A stretch of 64,000 nt of DNA from CAZJRB01 sp964547995 (GTDB lineage Bacteria > Planctomycetota > Planctomycetia > Pirellulales > Thermoguttaceae). Under the pieces are notes generated by a model. That model did no database searches and was not told where the DNA came from. It saw only the letters and a list, made by a program, of their open reading frames with translations. The position numbers were made by a program, and so were the translations under genes. Within the stretch, counting starts at the first letter, position 1. Each line of letters opens with the position of its first letter. Positions 60,156-64,000 of this stretch are shown here, in pieces. The stretch is from positions 43,596 to 107,595 of the forward strand of contig CAZJRB010000010.1 of NCBI GenBank assembly GCA_964547995.1, given 5' to 3'.

Positions 60156-62723
60156 CTACTGTAGCGTGGGGCTCGCAATCTCGCCTTGTAGTTGGGCCTT
60201 GCCGCCTTCGGGTTCGTAGACGCCGTAGAAGGGCGAGCAGGAATCGAGCCAGACGGTCAGCCGGTGCAGGTCTTCCGGCGGCAGCTTCACGTCGTAATGG
60301 CCCTTCCGGAGGATCTCGTACAGCTTCGACGCCCGGGCCCCGAACTCGCCCGGCGTGGTCCGGTACCATTTCGGGTCGTTGAAACTTCTCCCGCCGTAGT
60401 CGTAAAACCCGAACTTCGGCGCCAGGCTCAGGTAGGAGGCGTAGTAGGCGGTCACCGGATTCATGTAGCTTCCCCTCGATGTCTTCACGACCCGGCCGTC
60501 CAGCGGCGGCGCTTTCTCCTTCGACTTCTCTGCGTGGCATTTCACGCAATACTTGTCCAGGACCGGCTGCACCAGTCGCGGGTAGCTGAACGGGTTGGTG
60601 CCGTCGACGTCGGGTTTCAGCGGCGAAGGCGCCCGGCGCATGGCCAAAGGGGTGATCTCCGAAAGACTTGCCGGCGCCCGGCGTCTCGGTTCGTGACAGC
60701 CTTGACACACCAGGCGTTCGCCCGGCTGAAGGTGCGTTCCCGAGCGCATCGAGGTCACCGCGAGGCCGTTCTCGTCCAGCGCCTGAAAGAACAGCTCCTT
60801 GCAGGGAGGCGCGGTAAAATGGGCGCTGCCGTCCTCCTCGACCGGCACAGTGCCCAGCACCGCGCGGGTAAGGTTGACCGAATCTTTTGCCTGCGGGATC
60901 TGTATGCCGGTGGCGTGCGCCACGCGGGCCGAGGCAACCGAAAGCGGAAATATCTGGTAGACGCGCAGGGCCTTGATCTTCGTTCCGTCGGGCCAGGGTT
61001 TCAGGCCGTCGTAGACGTTCAGCACGGCCACGGTGGCCTCGGCCGTCTTGTCTTTGTCCGCCGCGGCACGCACGGACATCTCCGGCAACGCCGGCGGCGC
61101 CGGCCGCGGCTCGACCGGAACCGGGTTGTGGCATGCGATCGCCGGGTCGCGATAGATCAGCTCCTTGTTGCCGAACGAATCGACGAGATAAACCCCGTAC
61201 GTGCGGCCGGGCTTAAGCGCCTTGACCTCCGCCGGCTCGTACGCGCAGAGGTAATAATCCTCGCTCAGCGGCCATGCCTGGCCGTAGGTGAGCGAACCCC
61301 GCTGGCTCTCGGGGAAACCCGCGTCCGGCGTAACGCGCTTGACCGGGCCCAGCCCGTCGTTATCCTCCGAGCAGGCGTCGAATACGATCAGCGAACCGAA
61401 CGATTGGTTGTGGTGCGGGGCCGCCGTGGCGATGAAACGGTGCGAACGCGGGATGGCGCGGATGTCCACTTCCATGTCGGGACGCCTTGCGCGGACGGCG
61501 AAATTGCCGTGTACCACCCGCGGATCGCGCCCGTCGGGCGTTGTGAGCCAGGGCATGTGCGCCACGCAGCCGTGCCGGTCGATGTAGTCCCAGCGGGTCC
61601 AGACAATCATGCCGTCGTGCGTGACGCTGGGGTGCCACTCGTTGGTCTCATGGTAAGAAAGACACCGGATGTCGCTTCCGTCGGCGGCCATGTCGAAAAG
61701 CGTATAGGTCGGGCAGACCCGCCCGCAACGCAGATATCCGCCGCGCCGCTCGCTGATAAACGCGATACGCCCGCTGGGCATGAAACAGGGGTCGAAGTCG
61801 TTGAACGTCCCGTCGGTCAGCATCCGGAGGTTCGATCCGTCGATCCCAACCGTGAAGATGTGGTAACACCGCTGTTCGGTCCAGTGCCCCCGGCTCGGGT
61901 CGGTGTGGTGCCGGTACGTCCGATCGCCCCGGCATTCCACATAGGCAAACGCTATGCTCTTGGCGTTGAACGAAAGGTCGGGCGAGAGGAACGAGCCCCC
62001 TTGGGTCTCTTCTCCGCGTTGATTGCCCATGCCGTCGAACGAGATCTTCCAGCCTCGTTCCGGTCCGCCGGAAAGCTTTTGCCCCTTCAGCCGGCCGTTG
62101 GCGACCACGGAATCGGCCAACAGATCGCGGATTCCCGGGTTGGGACCGAAGGGATCGGAGAGGATAAAGAGCCCGCCGCCGGGCCGCTGCGCCATGCCGT
62201 AGTACTGGTCGCACATGTGGTTGTAGACCGCGAGGTGGCGCTTGAGGATCAGCACTTCGTCGAAATCGAGCAGGGGATTCGAGAAGGCGATCCGGCGGCG
62301 CAGGTGACAGACCTTGTCGAACAGTGCCCGTCGTGCCTCCTTCTGCTCCACGGGCGTCCCCCCGGCCGCGGCCCGCCGGTCGGCCAACTCCGCGGCCATG
62401 TCTGCGAGTTCGGGGTCTTTGGACATTCGCCGGATATCGGCCAGCAGCGCCTCGGTCCGCCGCAGGATCACGTCCAACGGATCGCGGTCGCCCTCGAGGA
62501 TGAGCGATTCCCGGCGGAACGTCTCCGGCGCAAACTGCTTGAACCGCGAGCGTTGGCTGAGGTCGTAGGAAAGAATGGCAAACTGCCGGTCTTCCTCGCC
62601 CTCGGGATAGGCCGCGCCCGGCGGCTTCGGGCCGAGCCACGCGGTCTGCTCGGCAACGGCCGATCCGGATGTCAACATCGATGCGAGTATCGTGCCTGCT
62701 GCGGCAAAGAGGAAGTTCTTCAT
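60156..62723 (-). CDS. HzsA-related diheme protein
   Basis: 855 residues from ATG 62723 (MKNFLFAAAGTILASMLTSG). Signal peptide, helical region (about 40-170), a WD40/PD40-like propeller (about 200-480; GSFLSPDLSFNAKSIAFAYV, FNDFDPCFMPSGRIAFISER), then cytochrome-like modules with CQGCH at about 673-677 and CVKCH at about 726-730. This matches NCBI-style 'HzsA-related' proteins, named for the anammox hydrazine synthase alpha subunit but widespread in planctomycetes without anammox. Periplasmic. No hydrazine synthase beta/gamma genes nearby, so no role in anammox is claimed. Confidence 0.87.
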   Translation of the reverse strand: MKNFLFAAAGTILASMLTSGSAVAEQTAWLGPKPPGAAYPEGEEDRQFAILSYDLSQRSRFKQFAPETFRRESLILEGDRDPLDVILRRTEALLADIRRMSKDPELADMAAELADRRAAAGGTPVEQKEARRALFDKVCHLRRRIAFSNPLLDFDEVLILKRHLAVYNHMCDQYYGMAQRPGGGLFILSDPFGPNPGIRDLLADSVVANGRLKGQKLSGGPERGWKISFDGMGNQRGEETQGGSFLSPDLSFNAKSIAFAYVECRGDRTYRHHTDPSRGHWTEQRCYHIFTVGIDGSNLRMLTDGTFNDFDPCFMPSGRIAFISERRGGYLRCGRVCPTYTLFDMAADGSDIRCLSYHETNEWHPSVTHDGMIVWTRWDYIDRHGCVAHMPWLTTPDGRDPRVVHGNFAVRARRPDMEVDIRAIPRSHRFIATAAPHHNQSFGSLIVFDACSEDNDGLGPVKRVTPDAGFPESQRGSLTYGQAWPLSEDYYLCAYEPAEVKALKPGRTYGVYLVDSFGNKELIYRDPAIACHNPVPVEPRPAPPALPEMSVRAAADKDKTAEATVAVLNVYDGLKPWPDGTKIKALRVYQIFPLSVASARVAHATGIQIPQAKDSVNLTRAVLGTVPVEEDGSAHFTAPPCKELFFQALDENGLAVTSMRSGTHLQPGERLVCQGCHEPRRRAPASLSEITPLAMRRAPSPLKPDVDGTNPFSYPRLVQPVLDKYCVKCHAEKSKEKAPPLDGRVVKTSRGSYMNPVTAYYASYLSLAPKFGFYDYGGRSFNDPKWYRTTPGEFGARASKLYEILRKGHYDVKLPPEDLHRLTVWLDSCSPFYGVYEPEGGKAQLQGEIASPTLQ

Positions 62724-62748
62724 GGGATCGGTCCGAGTTTTCCTGGCC

Positions 62749-62870
62749 GTTAGGCGAGCGGCGGAAGAGAATTTGCCCGTAGCCACCGTCGCCAGACGGT
62801 GGAATGCGGTTCGATCCACGGTCTGGCGGCCGTAGCTACGGGGATATTCTTGCCGGCCGCTCGCCTTAGG
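62749..62870. repeat. MITE-like nested palindrome upstream of the HzsA-related gene
   Basis: Outer arms GTTAGGCGAGCGGC.. and ..GCCGCTCGCCTTAGG, inner arms CCCGTAGCCACCGTCGCCAG.. (62776-62797) and GTCTGGCGGCCGTAGC.. (62821-62842). Further along, ATTGTCCATCCGTCCGG occurs twice as a direct repeat (about 62958-63001). The rest of 62871-63054 holds no recognised feature. Confidence 0.7.
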
Positions 62871-63054
62871 GGTGACAGAAGTACGGCGGTATTATAGTAT
62901 GATTCGCGGGCCGTTTCAAGTGGCACAGGGCACGTCGGCAACGTACCTGTAGGATGGATTGTCCATCCGTCCGGCAGGGGCCAAATTGTCCATCCGTCCG
63001 GTGAAGGCCGGGGTGGGTTGTGAGATAGCTTCCAAAGGGGTACACTGGAGGAAC

Positions 63055-63160
63055 GCTCAGAAATAAGTCTGGCAGTTGGGCCTATAAAGCCGCGACCGTT
63101 GGTCGCGCCCGGCGTTACCAAGAGTCGTTCCCAGCGTTGCTCGGCGCGACCAACCGACGT
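63055..63160. repeat. Partial copy of the composite MITE and GCGACC palindrome
   Basis: CGCTCAGAAATAAGTCTGGC and the following CTATAAAGCCGCGACCGTTG match 9033-9110. The right end of the composite MITE is missing and the second palindrome arm is truncated (GGCGCGACCAAC), so this is a decayed copy ending 35 bases before the next gene. Confidence 0.75.
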
Positions 63161-63194
63161 TCCCAGGTCGATTCTACGAAAAGGAGAAGGAAAG

Positions 63195-63452
63195 ATGGCA
63201 GAAAAAGAGGTGGGCGTAATCACTCATTACTTCGGCAACATCTCTGTGGGCATTATCGAACTGAGCGGGCCGTTGAAAGTCGGCGACGTCATTCACGTCC
63301 AAGGCGCTCACGACGATTTCACGCAGACCGTCGATTCGATGCAGATCGAACACGAGGCGGTGGAGTCGGCCAAGGAAGGAGATGCGATTGGCATGAAGGT
63401 CGCCGAGAAAGTCCATCCCCACGACAAGGTGTTCCTGGTCGTCGAGGAGTGA
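63195..63452 (+). CDS. EF-Tu domain 2-like small protein
   Basis: 85 residues from ATG 63195 with AAGGAGAAGG upstream. The translation EKEVGVITHYFGNISVGIIE, PLKVGDVIHVQGAHDDFTQT and AVESAKEGDAIGMKVAEKVH corresponds to the beta-barrel domain 2 of translation factors (EF-Tu/IF2 type) as a stand-alone protein. No GTPase domain. Such single-domain proteins occur in several phyla and their role is not established. Confidence 0.85.
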   Translation: MAEKEVGVITHYFGNISVGIIELSGPLKVGDVIHVQGAHDDFTQTVDSMQIEHEAVESAKEGDAIGMKVAEKVHPHDKVFLVVEE

Positions 63453-63710
63453 ACCCTTGGTTTCAGGCTTTCAGTAGTCGGTAGTGAGTTTGCTGTGGAG
63501 TGTTTGGGCGGGTTTTTTGCAGGTTGGCGTTTCCTTGCTCGACCCGGGTGACGGCGTAGTGGGCACCACCGTGGGCGCGATAGCCGTGGGCCCGGTTCCC
63601 AATGCGATCGACCCTGACAAAAATGCCGCAATACCGCCTCGACGATCAAGCCATACCGGAGAGGCCGTCAAACTCCCCAATCCACCACAACTGACGCCTG
63701 GCGGCATGCG

Positions 63711-63956
63711 TCAAAACTCGAAGTACGTGCGGGGCCCCGTCTTCTTGCTCCCCGCGGAGTAAAAGGGCCCCAGCAGGATCTCCGTGCCCTTGATGCGGAA
63801 TCTCGGCACGGCCCCCTGGGCCGGGTAAGGTTCAAGCCACTCCGCCGCCGCTTTGGCTGGAACGTCCTTGCCCGCAAATGGCTGGGTAACGGCAGCCCCC
63901 TTCTCGATCGTCTGCGCCAGGGCCCAGGGGCCATACGTAGAAAGGAAAAAGCACTG
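63711..63956 (-). pseudogene. C-terminal gene fragment without start
   Basis: An 81-codon frame with an in-frame stop directly upstream and no start codon. It reads TYGPWALAQTIEKGAAVTQP, then AAAEWLEPYPAQGAVPRFRI and EILLGPFYSAGSKKTGPRTY, and ends FEF*. The composition is clearly protein-like, and the ending is what one expects from a complete C-terminus. Either the gene's 5' part lies in another frame beyond the window (frameshift) or only the 3' end survives. I do not recognise the family. The stretch 63453-63710 shows no convincing gene. Confidence 0.55.
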
Positions 63957-64000
63957 TCATGGCCGAATTTGCTTTTTTAGATGGGCGCATACGTTGATCG

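Noticed and set aside
60156..62723. Evidence for anammox metabolism from the HzsA-related protein
   Set aside because: HzsA-related proteins are common in non-anammox planctomycetes and no hydrazine synthase beta/gamma or hydrazine dehydrogenase gene is present.
60192..62753. An 853-codon plus-strand open frame opposite the HzsA-related gene
   Set aside because: The minus strand has the signal peptide, propeller and two CxxCH motifs; the plus frame is low-complexity.
63484..63762. Small open frames around 63480-63760 (both strands)
   Set aside because: Compositions vary by frame and none has a clear ribosome site or family features. One minus frame (HGYRAHGGAHYAV) looked suggestive but was too short to call.

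Overview
The window looks like part of a high-GC Planctomycetota chromosome, probably Pirellulales-like. The inference rests on gene content: two secreted sulfatases, a Tat-exported Gfo/Idh/MocA oxidoreductase, DUF1080 and ThuA proteins, a DUF1559-like protein, a PVC-type dehydrogenase/cytochrome giant, an HzsA-related diheme protein, an SHD1 lipoprotein and two MoxR/DUF58 modules. No tRNA, rRNA, CRISPR array or complete insertion sequence was recognised.

Layout. 1-3559 (minus): MoxR ATPase with DUF58 (cut by the window edge), a DUF1559-like protein and a DUF4350 lipoprotein. 3684-5198: a small accessory island of lower GC with an IS630-type transposase remnant, a conserved-looking small protein with a near-consensus promoter, an RHH/HicB-like protein and two MITE-like repeats. 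5285-8892: sulfatase, DUF3592 protein and flotillin-like FloA. 8898-11268: a Gfo/Idh/MocA gene remnant, a MITE and an AAA15 ATPase/RloB (TOPRIM) pair that resembles ATPase-nuclease defence systems. 11312-20478: second sulfatase, Gfo/Idh/MocA protein, methyltransferase, ParE-type toxin-antitoxin pair, unknown proteins, cupin, ThuA and DUF1080 proteins. 20837-26247: a gene remnant and a 1,570-residue multidomain secreted protein. 26282-28491: a GT4 glycosyltransferase and GH130 phosphorylase pair behind a textbook sigma-54 promoter. 28702-37359: small unknown proteins, feoAB with a Fur-like operator, secreted proteins and an inositol-monophosphatase-family enzyme. 37504-40542: rpmB, gatC, gatA and a nucleotidyltransferase-fold protein. 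40747-45337: membrane and lipoproteins. 45826-56809: a complete moxR-DUF58-DUF4381-like-batA-batB-batC-batD-batE locus. 57088-63452: LpxH-like phosphoesterase, three tandem paralogous membrane proteins, HzsA-related protein and an EF-Tu-domain-2-like protein; a broken gene ends the window.

The most striking feature is not a protein. At least nine unrelated families of palindromic or MITE-like repeats fill the intergenic space, several nested inside one another. Some invade genes: one 76-bp double hairpin sits in frame inside the 1,570-residue gene, and four other genes take or share their stop codon or C-terminal codons with a repeat (4250-4555, 4709-5077, batA, 59162-59761). The arms are often perfect while loops differ, which suggests recent or ongoing mobility or strong selection for structure.

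Functionally the region combines polysaccharide and sulfated-glycan breakdown (sulfatases, DUF1080, Gfo/Idh, GH130), envelope maintenance by two MoxR/VWA systems, iron uptake, and a few accessory defence-like modules (RloAB, ParE-type TA).
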